Assembly: GCA_022495005.1 (NCBI GenBank)
Contig: JAGYXB010001001.1
Coordinates: forward strand, 558,001 to 622,000
Reading direction: 5' to 3'
DNA: 64,000 bases
DNA from: Rhyacophila brunnea
Taxonomy: Eukaryota > Arthropoda > Insecta > Trichoptera > Rhyacophilidae
How positions within the stretch are numbered: position 1 is the stretch's first letter; every line of letters starts with the position of its first letter. The notes under the pieces were generated by a model. It saw only the letters and a list, made by a program, of their open reading frames with translations. It was not told where the DNA came from and searched no databases. Below, piece after piece: positions 1 through 11,139 of the stretch. The translations under genes and the position numbers were made by a program.

Positions 1-540
1 AGATGTTTATCACACTTGAATGGTCAAAGACATAGCTTATAATAAATATCTTTAGAATCATCTTCAAATGTGTTAATCTTGCCGATTTTTTGAATAATAA
101 AATGCCTAATTCTTGTCAAATTTGGGATCACAGAGATTATCAAAATAATTTTTATCGTGAATATTTTACAAAAATTATCTCGTAATAAATTATACTAATG
201 GTTTTATAAATGCGTTTAAAATTAATAAATGTAAAAAATCTTAACACCACTGCACAGTTATGTACCGAAATATGACTATATTCTAAAACATTAGAGCGAG
301 AGGTTTAAAAGAATACTATTTTATGTAACAAAAATACTTTATGCAGTCATCAAATGTTTAAAATAACTATAAAGGATAATAAGGCTTCAAAATTATATAA
401 ATAGATTATCTACAACGTTTAAGGCGTGTCCAGGATCATGGTTTGAAAATACAATAAAAACTCAATTTTGACCTTCGACGAGCATGTCCCCCCTTAAGGT
501 GTATTCACAGCTATGGGAGTTACACAGAAATCCGTTTCGA
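1..540. other. AT-rich intergenic DNA, no feature seen
   Basis: No long open frame, no repeat shared with the rest of the window and no RNA-like fold was recognised. Base composition is strongly AT-rich like most of the window. Confidence 0.5.
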
Positions 541-1224
541 AAGACGCAGAATCCAAAAAATTTATTATGCATATAAATGCATATTACATACATTAGTGCA
601 TATTTCATTTATAAATGCATATTTTAGGGCTTTTGCATTTATAATTTTATCGAAACATAACTAAATCAGGTAGATGCACTTGCATTTTTTAATAGCATTC
701 CCGAGCATTTCATTAATTTATCAGAAAAAGTGAAGGCACCTCTGTGGACGTTGAGAGATCATTTTCCGCATATAAACAAAATACTGACAGATATGTGGAA
801 AATTTAATGCCAGAGAATATTGAAAAAAAAATGGAACTTATTTTTTCGGACAAAAAACAGCAAATAGTATTTAGGAATAGTTAAGTGTGTCGTTTTTGTT
901 TTTTTAAGTTGTGTTTAGTTTCCATAGTTTACATTTACATTTTGCATTTCTTGTTTAACTATTTTAAAAATTGTAATTGATTAACTTTATATTGATTATT
1001 TGTGTTTTTTTGTTATTGTATTATATTGCTTAAGATTATTAATTTGTTATTCGATTTTTTATCGGTAATATTGGTTGAAGTGGGTATTTATAATATTTTT
1101 CCATAAAGATGTCAATTTTTAAATGCATATTTCTTTGGTTTCAGTGCATATTTCAATGATTTTCAGTGCATAATATGTGCATGCATATAATCATGTTTTT
1201 TGTTGCATATAAATCCGCTCCCTA
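541..1224 (+). mobile_element. Decayed hAT-like DNA transposon
   Basis: Both flanks of this stretch are packed with TGCATAT-type motifs (about 566-640 and 1122-1212) in a subterminal-repeat arrangement typical of hAT elements. Read on the minus strand, the right edge begins TAGGGAGCGGATTTATATGC, a hAT-style terminal inverted repeat, ending near 1224. Between them lies a transposase C-terminal relic at 717-884. The matching left terminus and an 8-bp target duplication are not recognisable, so the left border is approximate and the element looks truncated or eroded. Superfamily assignment rests on the protein relic and on the terminus style. Confidence 0.6.
717..884 (+). pseudogene. hAT transposase C-terminal (dimerisation) relic
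   Basis: The frame starting at 717 reads 55 codons to TAA at 882-884. It contains TSVDVERSFSAYKQ at about residues 8-21, followed by ENLMPENIEKKMEL. The VERSFSxYK block followed by a basic/acidic helix is characteristic of the C-terminal dimerisation region of a group of insect and vertebrate hAT-derived proteins. The usual continuation after YK (an N-I-L-type segment with an Arg-rich turn) is only partly kept. Upstream, the frame is closed by TAA at 714-716, so no DDE catalytic region or BED zinc finger remains. It is a fossil, not an active gene. Confidence 0.6.
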
Positions 1225-1516
1225 GTTATAATATTATGCATTAAAAATCTTTAAACCTATGAATTACACCTGGAAGGTGCTTTTATGTGATCAGTTTTGT
1301 TGTCCAATCAGTCTCCGTTTCAGTCGAGCTGTCAGTTAAACTGATGTGTAAGTGCAAAACTGAAGCGGCTGACTGAAACTGAAACAGAGATGAGGCAGAA
1401 TGGTTTGACATCAGTTTTGTATTCATTTTTAGAGTTGCCAATTGAATTGACATAAATGACTCAATGACAGAGCTTACCTATTAAAAATTAACGGAACTAT
1501 TTATGCTTAGTGATTG

Positions 1517-1745
1517 CTCACGATGGCCGAGTGGTTTAAGGGTCGGCCTACAACGTCATAGGTCCCAGGTTGGAATCCTCGGTCTGGAAAATGCATATAT
1601 TGTTTTTCAACTTGTGTTTGAGTCAGAGTATGTACCTAATAGGTTGGGCAAGTGGCTAACAACCATTTTTCGTAAAAACAAATCCGTTAATACAAACCTC
1701 CACTTTGTGAAGGCCCATATGATGATATTTGCTTATACAAACAGG
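1517..1745 (+). repeat. tRNA-headed SINE, family 1, copy 1
   Basis: The head reads GATGGCCGAGTGG (box A type, as in tRNA-Leu/Ser) and CCCAGGTTGGAATCCT (degenerate box B). The body then begins ATATTGTTTTTCAACTTGTG and continues through a conserved GTGGCTAACA and AAATCCGTTAATACAAAC block. The same head-body order occurs at 16304, 26077 (minus), 41692 and 63484 (minus), with a body fragment at 37586. The acceptor arm does not pair, so this is a retroposon rather than a tRNA gene. Box B has two substitutions here, suggesting an old copy. Confidence 0.75.
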
Positions 1746-2340
1746 TGATCAGCACATCGTTTGTTTGTAACTGAGAAAGTCGGTACCTACCTACCTAAAT
1801 AATTTAGGTACATATTTAACAATACAATATGACCTACCTTGTATTAAAAACATATTATTACTGCTGGATTTCTCAAAATTTGTTCATTCATATAGCTGTT
1901 AGAGAATTTTTCTTTCAATTAAAATTCACTATAGTTCAATAATACCTAACTATGATGCGTATCTAAAACTAAAATGCCATTTGGTTTGAAACCACTAACG
2001 TATGTTTACAAATTCTTATCATTAATTAAACGATTCCATCAATGCATTCCCTGTGTAATAGGTAGTGTTTTTTCTCATTACACTCCCCTCGCATTCCATT
2101 TAACCCCTCTTAATTCTGGTATCCTGGTCATTGTACCAGGCAGTTGTCGTTATTAAGCGAAAACCGCAAATGACGTCTACGCACACGTGACCGACACACG
2201 TGTCGCAGTCACCGGCTCGATCGTCGGTTTTCCAGCTGATGTGACAATACCCAACCACTATTTCACTACACGTGGAGATAATAGTAGAAAGATGCTTTCA
2301 AGCAATATGTCTTAAACATTATTAATAATATTAATACTTT

Positions 2341-2957
2341 CGACCGAATGTACTTGATGGAATTTGAATTTAAATTCTAATGGATTCAAGCTCTGTACTA
2401 TTCCATTTAAGTCGTTTTTTGCGACCCGGGTTTCGCCTTTCGGATCTTCACGCGTCGTGTACACTCACCAAAGGCAAACACACACTATAATAGTATTATT
2501 AAAGACTAATATCTCATTAGTTAACTCGATTAATTATTTTTCTTAGAATTGACGATTTACGCCTCTTGAGTGTAGTATTTTTATTGTTATAAAGAATTTT
2601 GACCTATTATTAGGTTTGACGATTTATTATAATAATATGCTGTCCAGTGTATTATTATTAATAAAATAGGGTTTTTACTAATTAGGTTTTTTACTGACAC
2701 TTCAGCTATTCATAATTTGTTTATTGTATTTTTTGTTGTAATTTCTGTCTAAATAGGTAGGTAATGGAGTTTTTACCTACTTTATTGTATTGATTTATTA
2801 TATAAGGTAGAGTTAAGGGTGTTCGTTGTCAGTGTGTGTTTGCCTTTGGTGAGTGTATACGACGCCTGAAGATGCCGAAAGGCGAAACCCGGGACGCAAA
2901 AAACGACTAAAATGGAATAGTACAGAGCTTGAATCCATTAGAATTTTAAACATTATT
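2341..2957. mobile_element. Penelope-like repeat with long inverted arms, copy 1
   Basis: Arms at about 2373-2490 and 2840-2955 are inverted copies of each other over roughly 115 bp with few mismatches; both contain GCCTTTGGTGAGTG, GGCGAAACCCGGG and TGGAATAGTACA in minus and plus orientation. About 350 bp of AT-rich non-coding sequence separates them. The interior and right arm recur at 16925-17370, and right-end pieces at 7537-7692 and 48190-48252. The right arm carries a hammerhead-ribozyme-like core at 2866-2895. Penelope-like elements are known to carry hammerhead motifs in often inverted terminal repeats, so that class is a reasonable guess, but no reverse transcriptase or GIY-YIG coding is present. 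A non-autonomous DNA transposon remains the alternative. Confidence 0.55.
2866..2895 (+). ncRNA. Hammerhead-ribozyme-like core
   Basis: The strand reads CTGAAGA, then TGCC-GAAA-GGC forming a short hairpin, then GAAAC, then CCGG, then GAC where most copies have GTC. This matches the order of conserved hammerhead parts CUGANGA, stem II, GAAA, short stem III, UH. Position 7 is free in the family consensus, so CUGAAGA is allowed. Weak points: stem II is only three pairs, the cleavage dinucleotide is GAC here (GTC in the copy at 17309), and stem I pairing beyond two bases is not obvious. It is called by motif only. Confidence 0.3.
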
Positions 2958-3550
2958 GTAGACGTAAACAAAGAAATTAATAATTTGTGTTTGTATTATT
3001 ATATTATTTGTCTTAATTTATCTATCACGCATGAGAGAAAACATATTATGTAAATGTGTAGAAGAGATCGAGGCAGAGAAAACGCTAATTAAAAGGTTTA
3101 AGATGAGCAATGTCATACACAAACGCTAGTTTTAAATTTGAAAAATAAACAGATACGCAAATAAATGAATCGTTTATTTTAATCGGGTTGTGAATCAAAA
3201 AATGATACGATACTCTCATAATGACGGAAAGGTATAAAGAATTAGTAATGGAATCAAATAGGCAATACGATTTTGAAAATGATATAACTTTCAAAATGAC
3301 AATCTATGAGTGTATGCTCAATTCAAATTGAAGGGATTTCAGGAGTGAATAAAAGTGTTAAAACATCAACATAATAGCGTTTAAATGAGAATTTTGAGTG
3401 TTATCCAATACACAATCAATCAGAAAATAGAAACATTATGAATGAGGAAGAGACAGCTAAGCGTCACCGCTTGACAAGTAAACGAGTTTGAGATATATTC
3501 AAGAATGTTGACAGGTGACACTGCCAAATGTTTATATTATTCTATTTATA
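2958..3550. other. AT-rich intergenic DNA, no feature seen
   Basis: No repeat member, coding signal or RNA-like structure was recognised between the Penelope-like repeat and the MITE beginning at 3551. Confidence 0.4.
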
Positions 3551-3811
3551 ATATCGTCACTGTTCTGGCAGAAAACACTAATTCGAAAAAATGACATATT
3601 GAGTTAGTACCAAAATGTTCCTTATTTCAAACTTTACTGTCTGGAAACCTTCTTAATAAATAAAGTCTTTATTTTAAAGTCATCCTTTTTACGATTACTT
3701 AATAAACTCACATGATAAGCTATTATTTCAAACATTTTAACAACTTCAAAGTCAAATTACTCAAAACTGGTATTCTCCAGTAAGTGTGTTCTGCCAGAAC
3801 AGAGACGATAT
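3551..3811. mobile_element. MITE with 28-bp inverted repeats (about 260 bp)
   Basis: The left end ATATCGTCACTGTTCTGGCA and the reverse complement of the right end ATATCGTCTCTGTTCTGGCA differ at one base, and similarity continues for several more bases into the element. The interior is non-coding and AT-rich. No second copy was noticed in this window. A TA-type target site is plausible from the ATAT at both borders, but the exact duplication cannot be fixed. Confidence 0.65.
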
Positions 3812-3844
3812 GTTATTTTCATATTTCTACGATTATAAAAAAAA

Positions 3845-4018
3845 GGTACTGTACGGTTATACGGAATACAGCGGAAAACGCATTTTTAAAATAGCCGATA
3901 AACTGGATTATTTGTTACTTTAGGTTAGGTTTGGTTAGCTTAACCTAACAAATCATCCAGTTTATCGGCTATTTTCAAAATGCATTTTTCGCTGTATTCC
4001 GTATAACCGAACAGTACC
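3845..4018. mobile_element. Foldback MITE with TTAGG-like loop
   Basis: This is a near-perfect hairpin. Left arm 3845-3924 includes GGTATACGG-like text and TAGCCGATAAACTGGATTAT; the right arm to 4018 is its reverse complement with few changes. The loop holds TTAGGTTAGGTTTGG, close to the insect telomere unit TTAGG. Part of the left arm plus the TTAGG tract is shared with the element at 34178, so the two are relatives. Flanks are A-rich and give no clear target duplication. Confidence 0.7.
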
Positions 4019-6232
4019 GAAAAAAATATAACATATCAAATTCAAAAAAAGGGTTTATCTTATCACCGCCTTCTTTAAATAAGTTTAACTTCTACCGTAT
4101 GTGTGCAGCATACATACACATTTCTAAATGAGGCACGATTTAATCTGTTTCGTTAAGTTTTATCGGATATATGTAATATCGAGACGATATCACCGCCATA
4201 GACCATTACACTATAGAGAGCATTATGTTTTGTTAGATTTACAGCACTTAATGGAAATTCTGTAACGTTTTCAGATTTTAATGTGATAGAATAATCGGTG
4301 GCTATATACAATAATTGTCGAATTGGATGCCTATCTTCATCTTCGGCAGTTGACGTTTCCGGACATACGCGATTTTTATGCATTTTTATCTCAATATCCA
4401 AATAATATTATGTTTATCAAGTAAACTGCTATAAAATTTACTAAGTAAAAGCAGTCAAATATATTTTTCACAAATGAACTATGTACGTATTAAATTCGAT
4501 TTAAAAATGGTTGTCACAACATTTTCTAACACAAACATTCACAGTTTTAGAATTATTTTGTATAGGTAGCGATAAAAATAAGCCATGGAATCAGTAACTC
4601 CTTGTGCATGAAAATAAAATATTGTGAAAAATACATACATTGGTTTTCTACCCGAAGTGTCATTCACCTCTACCATTTAAAACCTCTGACGTAGAGGGTG
4701 CAATCTCGCATTTTTGGCACCCTTAGTTACACGTGTAAGCCTCTTTAAGCGCATTTGGCAGACGAAAAAAAGATACAGTCCCCAAACTGGCGTCGAGTGA
4801 GTATATTTACCGTTTTGTTAATTTTCTATCTAATCCAATGACGGTTTTTCTAGATTGCCAGTTATTTCAATATCCTAGGCTGAAATTCAATTATTTACTG
4901 TCTATGTTATGTTGAAATACTTACTTATATATTTGTTTTAAGTTATACGTTATAATTCTAATAATGAGTATAACGTTACTGCAGAACAAAATAAATACCC
5001 GCTTCTTTGATCACTTTCCTGCGCTCCTGCTAAAACAAACTGCATTGCATCCATCTCCCTTTTCGCCCCTAACTATTTACCCACGGGGTATGTCTGCACC
5101 GCTCACACTCGCCCGGGTGCGCATTGTCTGTCGCACCACACTCAATTATGGGTAATTCTAATTAGTGACATTTAATTAACTGTAAGCCGACTAATTACAT
5201 TAACGGATTCTGCGAAGTGAGTCCCTCTCGCGCGTCTTTGGTGTTTATTGCCACCTCCTCGGTTCTCTGCGCTCCTGGTAATCGATTGCGACGGTACTCT
5301 GCGGCCTGCTGAAGCGCTCGCTGGCAAAAGGTGTGAAAACTAATACATATTCAAAATACTACGTAACACCCATTAGTGTTTTCTTATCTCCTGATACATT
5401 TAGAATAGGATAGCTTTGTAAGTATTGTCAATAATTAGTTATTCAATTATTGTGTGATATTATGGAATGTATAAAGACGTTCTGTGAATCTTCAGAATCG
5501 TTAATGTGTTTTTTTATTATATGTATGTCAATAGGTACTAAAGAACTTAGATAACCTATATCAACATCATCAGCCAGGGTCGATCCACTGCTGAATGAAT
5601 TCCTCCATAGCTCCCCTCTCTTCTCTGCATTCAATATTTTGAATCGAACACAACCTGCAGACCATCGATAATAGACAACATTCTTATAGAAAATACATAG
5701 TGTCGACCACTAAAGACAAAAAACACGCGATTTTACCATGAGTCGAAAATGTGTAGGCATGTAGAAAATGATAAAACGTTCATTGAGTTATGCGGGTGTC
5801 GATGCAGCACGGTACGCGTGAGGTGACCTTATTGTTGTTCAGGTGATTTCGACAGATTTTTCTAACTGACAATATTCGTTTAAAGGTTCAAAATGTGCTA
5901 CGGGATGTGATCAGAGATCAGAGATCAGTGATTATCATTATGACAACATTTTAAATAGCAAGAAAAACGACATTACACACTTTTTCCCGTAGCGGCAGCT
6001 TACTGTGACAGCACGTGACAGCACATAACGTGATCATAATATATTTGAACCTATAGTATCTCTACAATAGTCTACCTACACAATATAATATCAGTTGCGT
6101 ACATATCTATATATTTCAGTGGTTGTGTTATAGGTTTTTTCTACGTCAGTTGCAGGGATTTTGTTATGCTTTGTGTATTATTTTACACAAAATTTATATG
6201 AAGCATCTTTTACACTTTTTCTTCACTGGTAT
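4019..6232. other. Mostly unrecognised sequence
   Basis: No named gene is seen. A minus-strand frame of 82 codons at 4153-4401 has fairly balanced composition but no recognised motif. The stretch 5040-5340 is richer in G and C and unique within the window. GATCAGA is repeated in tandem around 5909-5930, and GCTACGGG at about 5895 faces CCCGTAGC at about 5989, which may mark a small eroded inverted-repeat element. Confidence 0.35.
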
Positions 6233-6382
6233 AGGTAAATCATTCTACAGTGGCACCATATGCGATTCGCGCGTGTATTGGATTGCTTGCGACAATGCCT
6301 GTTTCAATGCTAGCAAACATTACCACTACAACTGCAAGCCGCATTTGCCGTACCCATGTTGCCACTGTAAAACGATTTACCT
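6233..6382. mobile_element. Short MITE (150 bp)
   Basis: The left end reads AGGTAAATCATTCTACAGTG and the right end, reverse-complemented, AGGTAAATCGTTTTACAGTG; similarity extends to a further GGCA. The inverted repeats are therefore about 25 bp with two or three mismatches. The open frame running through it (6123-6404) is a by-product of the inverted repeat and is not called as a gene. The family is not known to me. Confidence 0.6.
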
Positions 6383-7536
6383 GTATGTAAATTTAACACT
6401 ATAATTAAGTTCATTTAATAGTACCTAATAATAATCCAGAAAGGATAAACTTATGCCAGCTGTTATCTTCCTCGACCGATACCTGTCACGGCGATGTCTA
6501 TTTCGGGCAAAGATGGCCATCGCCCCCTCCTTCGGGCGTGTATAGTGAGCTTTGATCAAAATTCCACCACTTGCAAAACTCATTATCGGCGCAAAGTTCC
6601 AACAAGTGCTACCCTATGCGGGGCAAAGTTAAACAGAAAGTTAATACCCTTGACTCACGATTTTGCTTGAGCATATTATTTGCTTTGTTTTGCTATTTAT
6701 TCACAGGGATGACCAAGGCCAGTGGCGCAGCTAGAATTGGCGCCAAAATGTATAAGCCATTAATAAAAAAAATCATATTAAATATGAAATTTTCATGTTT
6801 AAATGGACAATACAAACATAGAACACCAAACCAACCCACCTCGCATTACATTTGAATTAAATTGAGCGTATCACGAGGCCTTACATTTGTATGTGAAACA
6901 GTTTCAGCAGGCCTATTCTTACATATCACTTAACATTAAAAAAGAGCTAATTGTGATAAATATATCATATTGATATTTTGGCGGATAATTATGTAAAAAA
7001 GTTAACCGTCTGAATCTGAACTGTCAAAAGATGATATCTTTTAACAACCCCTTTCTTGACCGTGCTAACTTTGAGAACAAGACAGAGTGCGTCAATTATA
7101 CATAATATTGAGAATTATTGAGATCCATGACCGACTGTTTTGCTGCAATCACAATGACATGACTAATAAAATTGTAGGTTATGTTGATAATAATTATGTC
7201 TGACGTGTCAATACTTTTGTATTCTTGTGTTCGGCTTATTACTGACTAGATGACGCTGGTTCTGAACTAAAATTTAGTCTTATAATATGTCGTTATAATA
7301 CTTGAAAAGACATCTGGACTTAAAATTATATAGTCGGAATACAAGTAAATTATAATAAGCATAAAACATAACGAATTGTAACAATACGTCGCATATTTTC
7401 CTCACTTAGACTAAAAAGTTTTAATAAGAATAGATTCTATATTCTAATTGGATTTAAAGTTTTAAATATCTGTTGTTTTTTACAACAACCCATGTTTCGC
7501 TTTTTGAATAGTCGAGCGAGAATAATTAACCGTATT
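6383..7536. other. Intergenic DNA with one possible hAT terminus
   Basis: CAGTGGCGCAGCTAG at 6720-6734 looks like a hAT terminal repeat (a common form is CAGTGGCGTAGCTAG), but I could not find a matching opposite end or target duplication. The rest is AT-rich with no coding signal. Confidence 0.3.
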
Positions 7537-7692
7537 TTGTTGTCAGTGTGCATTTACCATTGGTGAGTGCGCATAAAACCTGAAGATGCCGAAAGGCGAA
7601 ATTCGACTCGCAAGAAACATGAAATAGTGTTAAATTATAATCTGTCAGAATTTCAATTTGAATTCCATCAAGTACCCTCCCTCGGTCGACAG
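7537..7692 (+). repeat. Penelope-like repeat, right-end fragment
   Basis: TTGTCAGTGTG, a degenerate GGTGAGTG block, CCTGAAGATGCCGAAAGGCG and ATGAAATAGTGTTA follow in the same order as the right arm of the element at 2341. A hammerhead-like core lies at 7580-7607 (CTGAAGA, TGCC-GAAA-GGC, GAAA, then GAC). The piece continues to CCATCAAGTACCC and CGGTCG near 7692, which matches, in inverted form, the far left end of the 2341 copy and so extends the known terminus of the family. Confidence 0.55.
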
Positions 7693-9414
7693 TATTAAGG
7701 CTATACTTCAGTAGAGGCGGAGGCATAGTCTAAAAAGTTCGTGACTAGGCGATGCGCGGATTGTGCAAATGACGCGTGCCGAACGAAATATAATTTGTCA
7801 TAAAAATTCAACAAATTATTAATAATAATAGTATATTCATTGACATGTTTTCTTTTTCAAGTACTTAAATGGGTAACGTTTTTTAGTCATCTTTACACAA
7901 TTTAAGAATATATTCCTCCGACGCCATCACAAAACAAATTGACGCGCTTATACATCTACCCGTCGGTCTCCGATTGGCGACTAGTGAAACATTTCGTCCC
8001 ACCTACTGTTGAAAATTATTTACCGTTTCACTTATGTATGCTCTTAATAGAATACAATATTATATTTGTTTCACTCAAACTATTTAGATATATTTAAGTT
8101 AGACGTATATCTTTTATTCTGTTTTACGTTCTTAGAGAAAGTTACTTACAATTGTCCAAAAATTGATTTTTAAATAATAAAGATAAACTAAACTAAGTGC
8201 ATTTTATTGTTATAATTATTTTTATTATGATACGCGCCTGACCATTGCTAGGGGCCGTATAGATATTAAGCTCCCTATTGCCACATTTTTCATCCTGCTT
8301 CTGTGGTAATTTAATTTCTTTTGATGGTTTTCCGACTCTTCATAAACATTTGTATGGCTGCAGGCTTTTAGGGATATTTTTCCCGCCTCAAAACCTTTCC
8401 ATGGTGTAATTTAATGAAGGAAGTAAGGACGTTTGGTTTCCCACGAAAATGTGCTCACAAGTTAATCCCACGTTATACTCTCCTTTCAGGTAGCTTTTTT
8501 TTATTTATAATTTCAATAAAAAATCTTGGAAATTAAAATAAATATAAATAGTACGTACGTTCATAGTGCTTTCAATAAAAGTATTTTGCATACTTGTATA
8601 GTTTACAAGAAGAAAACACGATTGATGAATAGCATTAAAACCTAACATTATGTACAAATTTATTAGATAAATATGTACCGGGTTTTTTTAAAGAAAGCTT
8701 TACGGTCTATCACATTCCTAAAACCATAAGATATTTCAGTTTTCATTGCGTGTATTGTCTGAAAGCTTTTAGACTCGATGCATATTTTAGTCACCATTGT
8801 ATGATTATTTTGGTACAACAAATGGATTTTCTTCATATTATTGGTCCTTTTCATTGTAACGAAAAGTTGATCAAATTATGGTCGATCTACTAAGCAGTGA
8901 ACGAAAAGCTTACCTTCGCTTTGCTGGTTTTGGAAATATTGTCGATCTTTTTTTCTATTGTACTAACGATATTTTTAACCTCAAAGCCATATCTACTAAT
9001 ACTCGTACATATTTAAAACTTGCATGTACAATGAGACTTCTATATCAAGTCGTCGATGTCACAACGGTCGTTTATGGAACTAAAAGCTTCCTTCCGCATT
9101 TAATTTACCCGCTACTACATTCCCGGCGCCCATAATTCAATATGTGTTTGATATCGCGTGGAGTTTTATTAACATTAAAATACTTAAACCATTGTGGAAG
9201 TAGACCAAGAAGTATTGTGAGGAGGAGAAACGGAAAAAAGCTTTTAATAATTCCTCTCAATAGTGCCAGATATCTGGTATGACAAGTCAACACATATTAC
9301 GCATACACATAGTGACGCAATAGTATTAACGCGCAAAAACCACTTGATATAGAATATTTTATATATAAGTTGGTATATAATATATGATATATTTATTTAA
9401 CTATTTAATTTGAA
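7693..9414. other. AT-rich intergenic DNA, no feature seen
   Basis: Short open frames on both strands (for example 8663-8854 minus and 8878-9135 plus) show no domain I recognise. No member of the window's repeat families was found. Confidence 0.4.
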
Positions 9415-9654
9415 CAGCGCTCGAAATAGAAAAGTTTACGAACCGGAGCGCTCGACAGTTTTCTGAAGATATTTACATAGTTATCAAATGTTATGTGAAT
9501 TTCTTAAAAATACATAAGTGTGATAGATTTTTTATTATATGGCATATCTAGCTTAGATGGTCAAATTATTTTTTCCACGAGACGGAACGATAATTTTACC
9601 GATTTCGCGAACAGGAACGGCGCTCCGGTGCGTTCCGGTCCATTTCGAACCCTG
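9415..9654. mobile_element. hAT MITE with target duplication (240 bp)
   Basis: The left end starts CAGCGCTCGAAATAG and carries ACCGGAGCGC; the right end reverse-complemented starts CAGGGTTCGAAATGG and carries ACCGGAGCGC at the matching distance. The flanks AATTTGAA (9407-9414) and AATTTGAT (9655-9662) agree at 7 of 8 bases, fitting the 8-bp duplication of the hAT superfamily. The interior has no coding potential, so it is a non-autonomous element. Confidence 0.75.
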
Positions 9655-9667
9655 AATTTGATTTAAA

Positions 9668-9925
9668 ATACAAAAGTCGATAGCCAATCGTAGCTTAATT
9701 TGGGAAGCGCTTCAGAAAGTGTTATGATAGCCAATAGTTAAAACTTGTCGTTATTAGTATGACAGCAGTTTAGCATATAGTGGTCTATGCGCGTCGGACG
9801 TGATACGCGAAAGATGCAGGTTCGATTCCTGCGGTGTGTCTTACTTTTTCAAAATGATTTTTTCTATTGGTTATAATTCATTTTTTCAAAATTATGTATG
9901 ATATATTTAAGTATGCCATTCCTTG
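9668..9925 (+). repeat. tRNA-carrying element, family 2, copy 1
   Basis: A leader (GATAGCCAATCG, then GCCAATAGTTAAAACTTGTC) is followed by box A TAGCATATAGTGG at 9771, box B GGTTCGATTCC at 9819-9829, and the tail TTTTTCTATTGGTTATAAT. The same order is found at 30091-30362 (minus) and 55282-55636 (plus). The terminal inverted repeats inferred from the other copies are missing here. The tRNA-like part could serve as an RNA polymerase III promoter. Confidence 0.6.
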
Positions 9926-11139
9926 TTTTAGATGGTAAAAGTCTATTTTAATAATAAAAAAAAACAAGACTACTAATGCATTACGACATAGTTTTTAAGC
10001 CGTAACGTGATAAATAAATGTAGGCAGAAGTCACGTCTAGTTATTTTTAATCCCATTAAACTTGTACGCGCCGTAACTTTTGAACTAAAAATATTTTTCA
10101 AACTGAAATCAGAACTGTCCTTACCAGGCGCGCAGAAAGGGGTGTGTGGTAAATTAGAACGCGGATGACGTCATGTGCCCGGCTAACTGCCGTAATTAAG
10201 ATTTATCGTTGCTCATATCAGAAAAGTTTCAGTGGTCTGTCAAGAATGCTGTGCTCCTGATATTTATTACTCGGCCTTTTTTCCCAACGTCGCACGTGCT
10301 TTGTAAAAAAAACAGAAATAAAATACTTCACTATGTTAAATATCTCTACAAAAATTAAATCTGTAATTGTACCAGTCCGTTTACACATGCATAGATTTAC
10401 TGTTGGCAGTATGTATTTTATCGTGCGTATTAAGTTGCAAGACTGCATGCATGGATCAAACAAGTGTAGCGGCTTCTGAATTTTCACATGACTTGCGCGA
10501 CATATTCGCCATCGTGTTTTCTAAAATGACGGAAATCTTTAGCCGGTTCTCACATCTAAACTCGCCTCGTCTGTCGCACGGCAATAAAACAAACCTGCTA
10601 GGAACGTCGATGCAATGTTGTATATGAAAACCGCGACCTACCTAGCGACAGTCGCACGTAACCTCTCGAGATGTATATAATATATTTGAATGCGGCAACC
10701 GGCGAGTCGGTATAGGAATGACCAATTCGTAAGTGTGTGCGTCTTCGACTTGTAGCCCAAAACGCATGCGATTTATTGTTTTTTTTTCAAACTAAAAGTC
10801 GCAATCGACCAATCTACGGAGCTCCATTTGGCAACGTGTTTTGCGAATAACGATGACGTCACATTGACGTATTCGACACGTTACAGACGAGACGAATTTT
10901 ATGTGCGACCCGGTTTACCCCTTAACTGTGACGCTTAGATAAACGGCATGTGATGACAATATCGCCCGTTACCTCATTCTCTTTTACGTGAAGCCGTCGC
11001 GTCGTTCGCTGAGGTGACATGCGACCTTCTCAGAATTTTGGATTTTTGTTATTATTTTTTACAATTAAGTTTTTAACAATATGAAATGAAATTTACATTC
11101 AGCTTAATATTACTATTATAATTAACAAATTTAAGCTAT
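9926..11139. other. Unique, less AT-rich region
   Basis: The interval around 10130-11030 has more G and C than its surroundings and no match to the window's repeats. It contains CRE-like GATGACGTCA near 10165 and TGACGTCACATTGACG near 10855. Frames at 10218-10487 (minus) and 10367-10627 (plus) overlap and show no known domain. It could be regulatory DNA or an untranslated part of a gene; the sequence does not decide. Confidence 0.35.

Noticed and set aside
4153..4401. Minus-strand frame of 82 codons with balanced composition
   Set aside because: No recognised domain, no convincing splice sites and no second copy; could be chance in a 64-kb window.
6123..6404. 93-codon cysteine- and histidine-rich frame
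   Set aside because: Overlaps a MITE with inverted ends; Cys/His richness comes from mirrored sequence, not a zinc-finger spacing.
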